Assembly: GCA_013398955.1 (NCBI GenBank)
Contig: VWPU01004593.1
Coordinates: 62,001 to 126,000 of the forward strand
Reading direction: 5' to 3'
Source of the DNA: Callaeas wilsoni
Taxonomy: Eukaryota > Chordata > Aves > Passeriformes > Callaeidae
Length of the DNA stretch: 64,000 nucleotides
A program made the position numbers and the translations under genes. Numbering within the stretch: position 1 is the first letter of the stretch; every line of letters starts with the position of its first letter. The notes beneath the pieces are model-generated. The model saw nothing but the letters and a program-made list of their open reading frames with translations. It was not told the DNA's origin and made no database searches. This document shows, one piece after another, positions 1 to 11,553 of this stretch.

Positions 1-3000
1 CCAGAGCTCTGGGGGTGCCTCTGGGCCCTGCCAGGTGAGCTGTGTTGAACAGTGTTGCTATTTTAAGACTCAAATAATGTGTCAGTGCCCACTTTGCTTT
101 GTGACACCAGGTGCAGCCCCCAGGGCTGAGTCAGCAATGGATCCCTCTGCCGCCAGCTGAGCCTGTTCCCAAAAACTTGCTCTTGATAGAGGTATCCAAG
201 CCTGCTGTCGGCTGGGAGTTGGGAACACCTATTTGCTCATCAGGTGCACGTCAGAGCCGGGATTAGCTCAGCTCAAAACCACACTGAACTCGGGAACAAT
301 CTGCAGTTCAGATGATACAAGTATATCTCAGAAGAGTACTGAGGAAAGGGCAGCAGAAAGTAGTCCTGTGTGTCCCTCTGAAAGCCCCATTGAAGGGCTC
401 TGGCTCCCTCGTGGACGTGCCTTTGTGGGACAGCAGAAGAACACAGTCCCCATCCATGCACCCTGCCCTGCCGGGCCTGCCTGCCTCTGAACCGCGGCGA
501 TTTATAACACCCCGAGGACACCAGGGCCCATTTCAGTGCAGCTTTAAGCTGTCAGGCTGTAAATTGTCTTGGTTCAGGAGCTACTTCAAAGCAGCCCAGG
601 CTTCCTGCAGCAAAGGAGAAGGCTTTTTGGCAAACCCAGCACAAGTCATTTGCTATTCATGAGTCAAATCCCTGAAATGTCCTCGATCAGCAACTAAAAA
701 TGGGTCATAAGAAGACAAGGCATTGCTGTCTGCTGAAGGAAGCTGCAGATTCCACTGGCCTTCTCCATCTGTTGGCTAAAGCTCTTTCTGCATTCTCAGC
801 AATGGCTTTTCCTCCCTCCCTGCCTTTCTCTGTTGAGCACACATGAGGTTGCTTGAAGCAGTGGGACCTTGACCCAACAGGCAAACCCACCCAGGAGATC
901 TCCCATTGCTCCTGTCTCCCAGATGAGTGGAAAAATGTCAGTGGAGTGTGGGAAAGTCACTAATGAAAATGTTAAATTCCTCCAAGCTGCCTGGTTCCCA
1001 AATCCAGAGAGGCTGCAGTGGCTGAGGGAAAGGAAGCACCAGCTGGGTGCAAGCTGAGGCTTGTAGGCTGCAGGCTGGCAGCTGGAAGGATGGAGGGACC
1101 AAGCCATGGGCACAAGTTTTGGAGCCAGGTCTGCCCTACCAAAACTGCACCTGTGGCAGCTTGGTTGCAGCCAGCAGAACAAAGTGTGCTCCAGATTGGA
1201 AGCAAAGAAGACCCTAGAGAGGGACCCAAAAACTCTTTGTATGTGTGGCTAATATTCAAAAGAGAGTTCACTTGTGTTGTGTGAGTAGCAAATCCTTCTC
1301 CAATCTCGGGAGTATTTGAGAGAATGTTTTTTTTCCTTTCCATTTCTAATGCGTTTACATTCAGCATAATTGCGTTTATCAGCATCCACATCTCCTGTTT
1401 TAATTTCGAGCACTGCAGAAGGAGCAGTTGAATATTCTTTTTGTCAGAGCTGGATGATGGATGGTGAGCATCAGCAAGGCTTAAACACCCATGTGGAGGT
1501 GAACCCCTGGCTCTGACAGACCGTGTGTAATGCAAGAGGCACTTGGTTACAGGGCGCTGCAGAGTAACGCCGCTTGTTCCTTGTCCAAGCTGTGCCAGAC
1601 AGCAAACTTCCAGAAAACCTCAGACCATATACAGTTAGCCAGCAACACTGTGTGAAATCTTTAACCATATTTGAACGAACGGGCTAACTTGGACACGGAG
1701 AGGAGGGAAATGCCAGTCTGCCTGACAGCTCGTTTTAATAATGAGAAAGTTGTTCCACTGACAGGAGGACAATAAAAGCTGTGGCTGCCTAGAAAGATGT
1801 TGCCTTCCTTCTAGTTCTGGGCATATGTGAAATTGCAGAGGTACAGGTTGGTCTCAGACCTGTACGTGTGCAGCAGTGCTTTTCCCCTCTTTCATAACCT
1901 TTTCCCTTCTCTCACCCCTTTTCCCTTCTTTCACCATTTTTCTTTCCAAGGTGTTGAATCTGCACCCACCCTGCCAACCCTATCCAAATGTGTAATTAGT
2001 AAATCACTGCTTTCTCCTAAAAAGTGACTTATTTTAAATATATAACCCCTTGTGCTTCAGCAAAGCAAGCAATAAAAATAGGTGACCTTTGTAGTTAGAG
2101 CTATTAATGCACAATTTATGGCACTTCTGGGTTACAGGGCATGAAAGGCAGATTCTTGAGACATTTATCAGCCTTCTCACTGGGTAAACCTCATCTGCTG
2201 ATCTGCTATTGAGCAAGAAGCTGTATCTTTTATGACCAAACTGCTGTGTATTGCACTTATTTTAGATGGCAGAACTGTTTGAGGCAGAGACCTTATCGTT
2301 AAATGGTTGTGACAGTGCCACGTCTATGCTGGATGATGTACATATGTTTTCCAGTGATGAGAAAAAGGAGAGATTTTGTTTTTAAACTCAGCACAGAAGA
2401 GCAGGAAGGCTTTAAGTCATGCATGGTAATGGTACAGGCACAAGAGGAACACTTGTGCAATCATCATCTCACTGTGGAAATTCTCTCTGCAGCAGCAGCG
2501 TTACCACACGGTGCTCGTTACCATCACGGCCTTCTAAAGCTCCGCTGTCCCCGGGCCAGGGCTCAGCTGTGGATCCTCGTGGGCTGACTGAAACATGTGG
2601 CTTCTCCACATAAAACAAGAGTTTGTGACTTTATTTTCCTCCCCTCCTCTGAGCAATTGCTAAACAATTCTTTGGGGGGGAAAAAAAAAGTGTGCGCGTT
2701 TCATATAGACACTTGAGAACAATGCTGTGCAGCTTTGGTGAGCCCTGGAAGCCGTCACCCTGCGCTGCTCTCCATGTGAAACAAGCTGGTGATTGAGTCC
2801 AGGCCCTTGTAGGCAGTCTTCAAACCAGCTCCAGAAATGGTGGCGCTGGCTAAAAAATCAGATTGAAAACGAAGAGCTGCTCTGAGCTCGCAGGCGGGTG
2901 AAAGAGGAGTGAAACCCTCTGCCTGCGTCACAAGCAGGCACAGTGTCTTTGCTAGACACTGGTTCTGTGGGGGTCTGTAAGGAGCTCCATAGCTTGTTCT

Positions 3001-3097
3001 GGTTGTCAACCAACAGGAGTAAAAGGATATGTTCTTTTAAATCCAGCTTAATTTGAGTGAGTTCCTGCTTCATTGCTGGGTGCCTTGGAGGGGTGTA

Positions 3098-3247
3098 CTG
3101 AGATGAGCTCAGCTGGTTGAGCATGGTGCCAATAACACCGAGGTCGTGGGTTTCATCCCAGTATGGGCCATTCACTTCAGAGCTGGACTCAGTGATCCCT
3201 CTGGGTCCCTTCCAACTCAGAATATTCGGTGATTTCTGTGACTGTGA
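3098..3247 (+). mobile_element. tRNA-Ile-derived SINE with CR1-like tail
   Basis: Positions 3098-3170 read like the body of a tRNA-Ile(AAT) gene. The A box is near 3105-3116, the anticodon-arm sequence is GGTGCCAATAACACC, the B box is at 3148-3159, and the acceptor-stem 3' strand GTATGGGCCA follows. Directly after comes a CR1-type 3' end (GGGTCCCTTCCAACTC) and degenerate ATTCTGTGA-like tail units. A tRNA-Ile head with a CR1 tail is the known structure of TguSINE1-type elements of passerine birds. The anticodon loop and stems are mutated and the body runs straight into the tail, so this is a retroposed copy and not a working tRNA gene. Confidence 0.75.
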
Positions 3248-6200
3248 TTACTGCTGACAGCAGACCTGAGCAGGAAACCCAGCAGTGCCTCGTGCTGCCG
3301 GCTCCTGCCTCGCTCGGAGCAGACCAGCCTTCAGCAGTGGCCAACCACGGATATCTCAGCATGACCCTGGAAAAAGCAGCTAGAGAGCACCATGTTGGAG
3401 CACTCATGGAAATCCAAGCCTGGAAGAGAGATGGCTGTGCCATGCAGTTAACATAGTGATTTCACCATCATCTTCTCCTTTGTGCTATTGCAAACCAGGC
3501 AACACCGGTGAGACACGAGCGGAGCCGCATTGATCCAGCAGGACCAAGTGGACAGAATGAGCCCTCTCAGAGTTTTATTTGAATGCTGGCTGGTTCTGTA
3601 TTTCAGATAACCCCACCAGCATGAAGTGGTGTGCAGCTGCCACCTCCTAGGGACAGGCCATCAGCAATTTGGAAGGAGCTAAGGTTTCCAGAGTGCCTCC
3701 TGAACAACATCCTTTCTTCCAGCTGCTCGCCTGGCAGAGGCACAGCGCAGCAGCACCCGTGGAGTGGCTGTCGTGGCATCTGGGAGGAGGATTCAGCACA
3801 GAGGAATTAGAAATGTTACATATTCCCAGTTTTCTGTCAGTTTTCATCAGCTGATACTGATGTGGCTGGCAGAGAAGTGTTTTTACCATCAGTTCTTAGA
3901 AAAGCATAACGCAGGTGGATTTGATTTATAAATGAAGTTATGGAAGATGCTCTCTCACTTCGAAGCTGTTCTGGCACTGCAGATCTGAGGGGCTGCAGCT
4001 TTGACACAGGCAGCTGAGCAGTTGGCCTTGTCTTGGGGATTTAATTCATCATTCCCAGCTCCCTTCTTAGCCCTTTCCAAAAGGTGTGTTCCTGACACAG
4101 ATCTTCTCAAGGGATCAGAAGCAGCAAGCACAGTCTGTTGCCATGAAAAAGGGGCTGTGGCCCTCCTGATCCAAAATGGTTCTGCTCATGCTGGAAGTGA
4201 TGAATGTCTTGCAAATGAATCTGTTTTATAAAATACACCCCCACCTTTTTACATGCAGGGAAGAACTGCAGCAGTCACTATTGTGAGGCTAAATCTTTGC
4301 CTAATTAAATTCACAGTAATCTCCTGCGAAGGCTCAAGAGAGATTCAGAGCTTTGTGCTGATGCGACTGCCTCAGCCTTGTCCTTCAGTGCTGTCACTGT
4401 GACATTGTCTGCCTGTAGGGCTCCGTGTGCCTGCTTGGGGTGGAGGTTCCTGAAGCATCCTGCAGCAACAGAAAGCTGTGCTGGTGGGCACACGTGGGCA
4501 AGACTGGCAGGGAGAGATCCTGCAGACAGACCCACTGGAGTCAATCCTTCCTCCAGGCTTCTTTCAGAATCTGGTGTTGGCAGAGATCTGGAGACCTGGG
4601 GTGGTGTGTGATGCAGGATGACTGCTGTCCCCATCCAGTCTGGCAGAGAGGCTGCACTGCTCCAGCTTGGATTTCTGATGTTGGGCTGATGCTGAGATGG
4701 TGGGTGGCTGCCTGGGCTGCAGCTGAAATTTCTGCAAGCAGAGGGTTTCTTTTCCACCCCCCTGTAAGCAGCAGCTTTTGGTAGCCTTGCCAAGTGGACC
4801 GAAAAGGCTCATCATCCATCATGGCTCGCATCTCCTACAAAACCACTGGATGTGGAAAGTAGCTCCCAAATAGGAATCTTTGAATTCCATGAACAAAAGT
4901 ATTTCTAAATGATTACATTACTGCTTCTTGAAAACACATGGTGGAAAATCACACAGCAGTCCAGAAGAGGTCTTCTCTTCTGTAGAGTGTGTTCAGAGGA
5001 GACTGCATCTCTCTAACTCTGTTTTTAGCATCCAAAAAATACTGGCCAGGATGTCAGAAGCTTTCTGCTCATCATCTCCAAGAAACTCCCCTACAAGGGT
5101 CATGTGCTGCTCCTCTGGAATCTTAACACTTTACATGAGAAAGAGCAGATACAGACTTCCAAGGCTGCGGCTCTGTCTTTCATGGGCCTGTTGAAATTCA
5201 TAATGAAAAGCAAGTTTTCTTGTGCTCTGCCTGTACTGTGGAGTAAAAGTGTGGAGTTGACAACAAGGAAGAGAAATTCTGAGACACAGTAGGTTCAGTG
5301 GGCAAGTAATTTGGCATCATCCCTGAGTATGGGCTTTAAATGAGCAATCAGCAGCGAGTCACTGTATCCCTGGTTTTGTTTGGATCTGGGACAGAGGCTG
5401 GAGAGGGAGAACTGAATCATTTGCCCCATGGGTCAGAGCCTTAACTTGAGCAAGGGCGAGCCTTGTGAAGAGCAGCAGTTTGCACCAGGACTTGTAATTT
5501 GGAAATTATGCTAGAAGCAACTTTTGATTACACTTTCTCAGGCAATCCCAATGACAATTAGTCATTTGCACCTATGATGTTCTGCTTCTTTAATAGCTGT
5601 GGCGTAGAACATTTGTTAATATTTAGTGGTATTTTATTTGTTTTTGTTTCTGTCAAATCAGAACCTTTTGGACGAAAAACTTGCAATCACATCCAGCTCT
5701 CCTAGGGTTTGCACAGTTAAATCTAAATGTCCTGAACCAGCACGTTCTGTTTTATCTGATTTCTATATCCTCATTTAGACCAGGAGGATGGAGCTCAGTT
5801 TAATGCAGGGCCAGGAGGAGGGATGTTCTCTGCTTCCTAGCTGGAGGATCTCAGTTCCCAAGTGCCTTGGACTGCTCCTACGTGTAGGTTTTGGGTAATG
5901 AGATTGCCGAGCTCAGGGTCAGAGGTGAGGTGCACAATGCCAGTTTTGAAGACCCATTCATTTTTGCGGGTTTTCTTCTTTCCTTTGCCAAGCTGGACAT
6001 ACTTTAAAGGCTACTTGGTTTGAGAAACTGTAAATGAATAAGTAATTTTTAAGCTCTTCTACTTGCTTAAACAAGAAAGGATTGGGAGAAAAACAGTTGT
6101 TTAATTAAACAGCTACTTGGTATGGTTCACAAAAGCTTGAACTCCAGCAGTAACTCTCCTAATTCACAGATTCCTTGGGAATTCAATGACCTTGAGTTTG

Positions 6201-8676
6201 CTGTGCTTGAAACTTGCCTTAGTACTTGGCTTCCTTTCTGGAATACTTTGGAGAGGAGAGCGGTGCAGAAGGCACTGCGAGGCTCTCGAGTGAGACCGGC
6301 ACCCTTTCAATTAGGATCATATAAGAAGAGGCATTTGTGTTGTACAGAATAAACTGCTTGCTTCAGAGCATGCCTGGACTTACTGCACCCAGAGGTCACA
6401 GCTGGATCTGCCTCTGCTTCCCCAGCAGTCTGCCGTGGAAATTCTGAGTACCGACTGCTCGGGATGATTTTCTTGCCTCTCTTTAGGAAACAAAGCAAAC
6501 GCGAACCAGCAGTACGTGGTGAAATTTGTGTGAGAAGTAACTTGTCTGAGGAACCATATCATTTAATTGTGCTCTAGAGCTCAGGGCTTCACTTGCCAGC
6601 ACAGAGGGAAGTCTGATCTCCCAGCACTGAGTGGCGTTTCCTGCATCCTTTCCTGTAGTGGCAACTGGGGAGGTTAAAGCCATGAACGAGTGGCCCAGTT
6701 CACTGGAAATGAGTGTTTATCCATTACTTCCCTGTGTTTGTCTCCACCATAATAACTGTCTGAAGGAGTGGCTTCACTCATGTCCGTGTTTAGCTGTGGG
6801 ATACAAAGCATCAGGATTTAAACAGAAAGAACCCTGAATAGACAGAGTTGTATCCAGGAGGTCCCTACAGTCTTTCCCTCCAGCAGAGGGAAGTCAGCAG
6901 TAAACAAAGCCCCACTTCTCCTTTCCCTTGGCAAAATTTTTCATCAATTGAGCTATATTGGTGATGTAAAAACCAGAAAAATGGAGATCTGTTGTGGTTA
7001 ATCAGTGCAAAGTGGCAAAATTTTGCAGCGACAATTATCTCATGCAGTTCCTTGGGATGTGAGAGCAGAAAGTCTTTCATTTCACTTCAACCAGCCAACA
7101 GGAGCTGCCCCTTTGCACCAGCCCTGGCACATCTTTGGAAGGAGGAGAAGGACATGAGCATCCTGCCTGGGTTTGGCTGCAGAGCTGTGGGGCAGGCTGG
7201 GGGCTGTCCCAGCACCTGCATTGCTCCTGTAGGAGAACAGCTCCACACTGGGACCCACATCCTCATCTCCTCCTGACAGAGATGCTCTGAGCTAGGTGAC
7301 ATTAACTATCATTCGGGCTTTTAATTAGCTGGGCTTTGTATTTAAAGCCCATCTTGGGCCTTTCGAAACCTGCCATACAACATGTCTTATCCGTGATTGC
7401 TTTTCGTGAGACTTGTGGGGCTGTGTTTTCTGGGCTCTGGTAGCACAATCTGGAGCTGTGAGAGAAAGCCCTCGGGGGCTAATCCGTGGCTGCAGGCCAG
7501 TTTCTGCATAAACTGGTCTTATTTTTAAAGTCCATTTTCTCCAGTACACTTTTTTTGGCCTGCAAAAGACTTCTTCATTTAAAACGAAGAACATAACACT
7601 CTCTCCTTTCAGTTGGTCTTTTGGACATGAGCCAGCAGTGCCCACAACAGCTGTACCACAGTTTAAACATTCAGTCTCTAATGGTTTGGGGAACATTAGG
7701 GTTTTTAAGGCTTCAACAGGTCTAGAGTAAATAGTGGTCAATAAAGAGTAGCTCTTCTTTGTATCCCTATGCTCTCAGTGCTCTGCGCTAGAATAAAGCA
7801 TGCTTAGAATATAATCATTGCAAAATTAATATCCATGAAAGGTTCTTTTTTAAAAAAAGCATCATAGAGAAACCTGTTTCACTAAAAGAAGAGTTTGCAA
7901 GAGTTCAGCTCTCAAGACTGGTAACAGGCATGGGGAAGTTTGCACGTAATGGCTGTGGGAGACGTGCCTGTCCTGGGCTTGTGTCGCTCCCCACGTGTGT
8001 GTTTAGTGACTGGGAGGAGCAAATAAATCACAGGTATTCCTTTCTCTGTGGCCTTCTACCACCCACCTATTGGTGATGTACACAGGAGTTAATTACGGTT
8101 TTGTGTCTTCCTTATGGCTTTCCAGTATTGCATGGAGTCGAAAGCCAGCGTGTGCTAATTGGTAATATTTGGCATAGTGTTTTGGACCCAAATATGGTAA
8201 GAAATTATGTTAGCAGTGATTTGTGAAAGTTGGGCATTGTCCTTGTTAGTGATGGAACCCAGTGCTGGGGAGCCTTAATGATTTGAGCGAATCAGTGTTG
8301 GTGGAGCTGTCAAACGGCGTGGAGGGAGCTGCTCATTTCCTTCACGTTTGTGGAAGTGGGTGAGCAAACACAGTCCATGTGGGGCTGCTTTCTGGGGCAG
8401 AGCCCTTGGCCCTCGCAGCCCTTCTGTGGCACTGGGTCAAGTGTCTGCCGGCGCCTCGGCCCGGGAAGGGTTAACATGCTCTGTTGGCCACTGGCCGCTT
8501 GGACTTTGTGTACAGCACTTGGTCTCACTGTGAAAAAATAGTTTGTAACTCCTTGTACTCTCTGTAGGGACTTGATTAACCCCTTCCAATACCCCTTTTT
8601 GTGTTTCCTGCCCGTGTGGGGTGTACCTTGGCTCCCAGAGGGCATCGGAGCTGCCTGCTGCAGCCTGCTGAATGCA

Positions 8677-8711
8677 GGGGGACAGGGGGGACGCTGGAGT
8701 GGGAGAGGGGG
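8677..8711 (+). other. G-rich run, candidate G-quadruplex
   Basis: Four G tracts of 3-6 bases (8677-8681, 8685-8690, 8701-8703, 8707-8711) lie on the + strand, separated by loops of 3, 10 and 3 bases, within the CHSY1 intron. One loop is longer than the usual strict limit of seven. Confidence 0.4.
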
Positions 8712-11553
8712 AGACTTCATGGGAGAAACATTGAACGTGCCAGCCTTGCAAGGCATTCTCCTGAAAAATAGGATTATATAAAAGCCTGGCTAACTGTGGT
8801 GCTTCTCATTAGCTGCACCGCAGGGTTGGCCGGAGCGCAGGGCTCGGGCAGTTGTCACCTTTTTGGCTGGAGCAAGGTGGCTGTTAATAGATGTTTCAGT
8901 TGTAAATTGCTTCGTGTTGAAGCCCCAGTAAAGTCTTGCTGAGATATGTTTTATTTTCAGCTCAGTTTTCAAAGCAAGCTAGTTGTGGGAAGGGGCAAGA
9001 AGGAGTATAGAAGTTAACCAGTCTACCTGAGAGGTTACTCCTGAGTGGCAAGCCAGAGCTTTAAAATATGCTTCTTAATTTTAATTTGTGCCATTCGCTA
9101 GGAGTTCCAATCTTTACTTCCATTGGGAAGTTTCATAACATTTTCCTACCCATCGGTATTCTATTAAAGCTTTGTTGTGTAATCTGAAAGCCTTTCTGCT
9201 TCTCATGGTTTCCTCTTCAGAATGCCCTAGGTAGCAATTTTGGAGTAAATGTATTCAAGCTGCATGGTCTTGATTTTGTTGTCTTATAAATTCAAAACAA
9301 GACTTGAAATTAAATCCTATTGTCAATTTTCCTTTAAATCATGGTGGCCTAATGATGTGATTTAAGAATTTTTATCTAATGTCACAGTACTCCTGGAAAA
9401 GCCTCTGCCTATAGTCGTAGTTAAAATGTCAGTGAAATTGGTTACCATATGCATTTAATACTTCTACATATACATAATGTTAGAAGATAGATCAGTGTTG
9501 TTAGTAAAATGAGTGGGTCCTGCAGTGTTGGACTGATCCTGTTCTTCCCGTGAGAGCTGTCCACTGTAATAAATTGTGCTCAAAGAACTGACCCTAAGTG
9601 GGTGTGATTTGAGGTCTCTTAGAGCCCTTCACAGCAACAGTGAGGTTCAAAGTGACCCAAATAATAAAGTATTATTAGTAGAGGGAACAATACAGGGATA
9701 CAAATGAAGAACAGTCTTTTGGGTGAGTGGAAAAAACGTGTTTCTTGGAAAAGCATGATGTTCATTCAGTTTGGATAACTCTGCTGGACATGGGATTAGA
9801 CCAGCTAACCTCTGCCCGTAGCGCTCTTTTAAATCTTGCATGACTTCTAAAGGGATATTATACATCTCGACAGGCAGCTCATCTGAGGCCTGCCAAGGGG
9901 CCATGGCCAAGATGTTCTCCTTTGGCTGCGTTGCTGCGCAGATCCATCCATCCTCTGGCCTGGATTGCTCCCAGACAGCATGCACGCAGCAGGGATCACT
10001 TGGGGAGAGCGGGAAGAAGGTGAACTTGAAGGAGAGGGGGTGGGGGACTGGTGGTGACCCACAAAATAAATGTCCTTTCTTTCTCAGTCTGGCTGAAATC
10101 CCTCCCTCCCTCCTTTGCAGTGATTTACGTTTGCTCAGATTAAAATCCGTGCTCCCAGCAGGCTCAGCTTGCTCCGTGCTGTCGGCGGCGATACGCCCAA
10201 TGTCAGGTTTCAGCATGCACGCAGCCCGCTTGTTAAGATAGCAGCAATTAAATCCAGGTGTAAGTTTATCCCTAAGATTCAGTGTCTGTCCACAATAATG
10301 GGAAAAATGCAACCAAAGGCCTAATAAAACAGGACTTGTGCTGGCTCTGAGCAGCTGGTAAAGGGAAGGTTTCTGTGCCGGTGATTTTCCTTTTAGTGCT
10401 CTGTTTAATTGCCATCATATTTGAGACATTCTCCCCAGTTCTTTTTTTGGGGTTTGGCTCTTTGCTGATCTGTAAAACCCTTTTACACAAGCTTTATTGT
10501 CTGTGTTACCTGTGGCAGATTCCACTGCCAGTAGCAGAGATTGGATCCCGTATTGAATGAAGGTGCTGTGTCAGCTCTGGCAGGTTGATGATGTTTGTGC
10601 TGTGACATAGAATCTGCCCATGGTCTTTTTAAATTTCCATTATCTAAGCTGGTATATACCTGTGGTCTCAGGGTTTTTTTATCAGTTTATTTTCCACATT
10701 ATCATCCTGGTTTGTCTTTCATGATATCAGCTACTGCCTGAGCTACTGAGGACTGTAAAGCTGGTCTGTCTGCTTCCCTAAGACTTGTGAATCTAATCTC
10801 AGCTCACTATCTCCTTGTTTTGAAGTAGCAAATGCCACGTTAAGGATGTTTTTATTCTGGTGTACACATGCATCCTGTATTACCTGACTTCTGGAACTCT
10901 AGGAATCTCAGGTGCACTTTACAGGTGCACTTAAAATGTCCATTGACATTTTAAAATGACAGCCATAGCTTTGCATTGCAGCACTTGAGGTAACATATTT
11001 GGCATCTTGATGAAAACATTCAGCAGCCTGCATTTTTAATCCCTAAACATGGATTTTTAATGCCTAAATGGCATTTGGGTATAATGGAAAAGGTGTTGTC
11101 AGATTTGTTTAGTATGTACATGGCATCGCTTTTTATTGTTCTTTATTATTAATATTAAAACAATGGGAAACAGAGGAATAATAAGAATTTTGTGGTGAAC
11201 ACTTCATGGTGTTATTTTCCTGGTGGTGGTGTGTTGTTGTGAAGAAATGAGCTTACAATCGACTTACTGCTGAATTGTTTGGCCGCCGGTGGTATCTCTA
11301 GAATGGGCTTTAGTAATCCCAAATCCATGATAGATGTTTCTTTCACCAGTTTACAATGAATAATCCTCTTAATTTCCTTGAATAGCAGCTGGTATTGCTA
11401 CAACCTGTGCCTAAACCCAAGAAGAGCTTATTCAGAAAGCCTTCTGGCCCTGCGAGCGCGGGGGAATTCTCTCCCAGCGGGGTTTCATGGGCAAACTTTC
11501 ACAGGGTCAGCACTGCTGAGACTCTGACTTCTCTCTCTCTCTCTCTTTTCTAG

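Larger units (their letters stand above)
1..11553 (+). other. CHSY1: CHSY1 last intron (3' part)
   Basis: This stretch lies upstream of the CHSY1 terminal exon and is read as intron. I find no match to the preceding CHSY1 exon, which should carry the DDD-containing part of the GlcA-transferase domain, so that exon must lie before this window. It holds one tRNA-derived SINE (3098-3247), a G-rich run (8677-8711) and otherwise unique, mostly AT-rich sequence. Open frames here, including a 221-codon one on the - strand at 9647-10312, show no domain I recognise. The intron ends in a CT-repeat polypyrimidine tract (11531-11546) and TAG at 11551-11553. Confidence 0.8.

Noticed and set aside
3098..3170. 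functional tRNA-Ile gene
   Set aside because: Stems and loop are mutated and the sequence runs into a CR1 tail with no T-run terminator after the acceptor stem, so it is a SINE head.
8394..8480. GC-rich stretch as a promoter
   Set aside because: CpG density is modest and there is no exon of a gene after it that could be supported.
9647..10312. 221-codon minus-strand open frame in the CHSY1 intron
   Set aside because: I recognise no family and it overlaps open frames on the other strand. A protein search of its C-terminal half (PVEMYNIPLEVMQDLKERYG) would settle it; a hit to a known family would reverse this.
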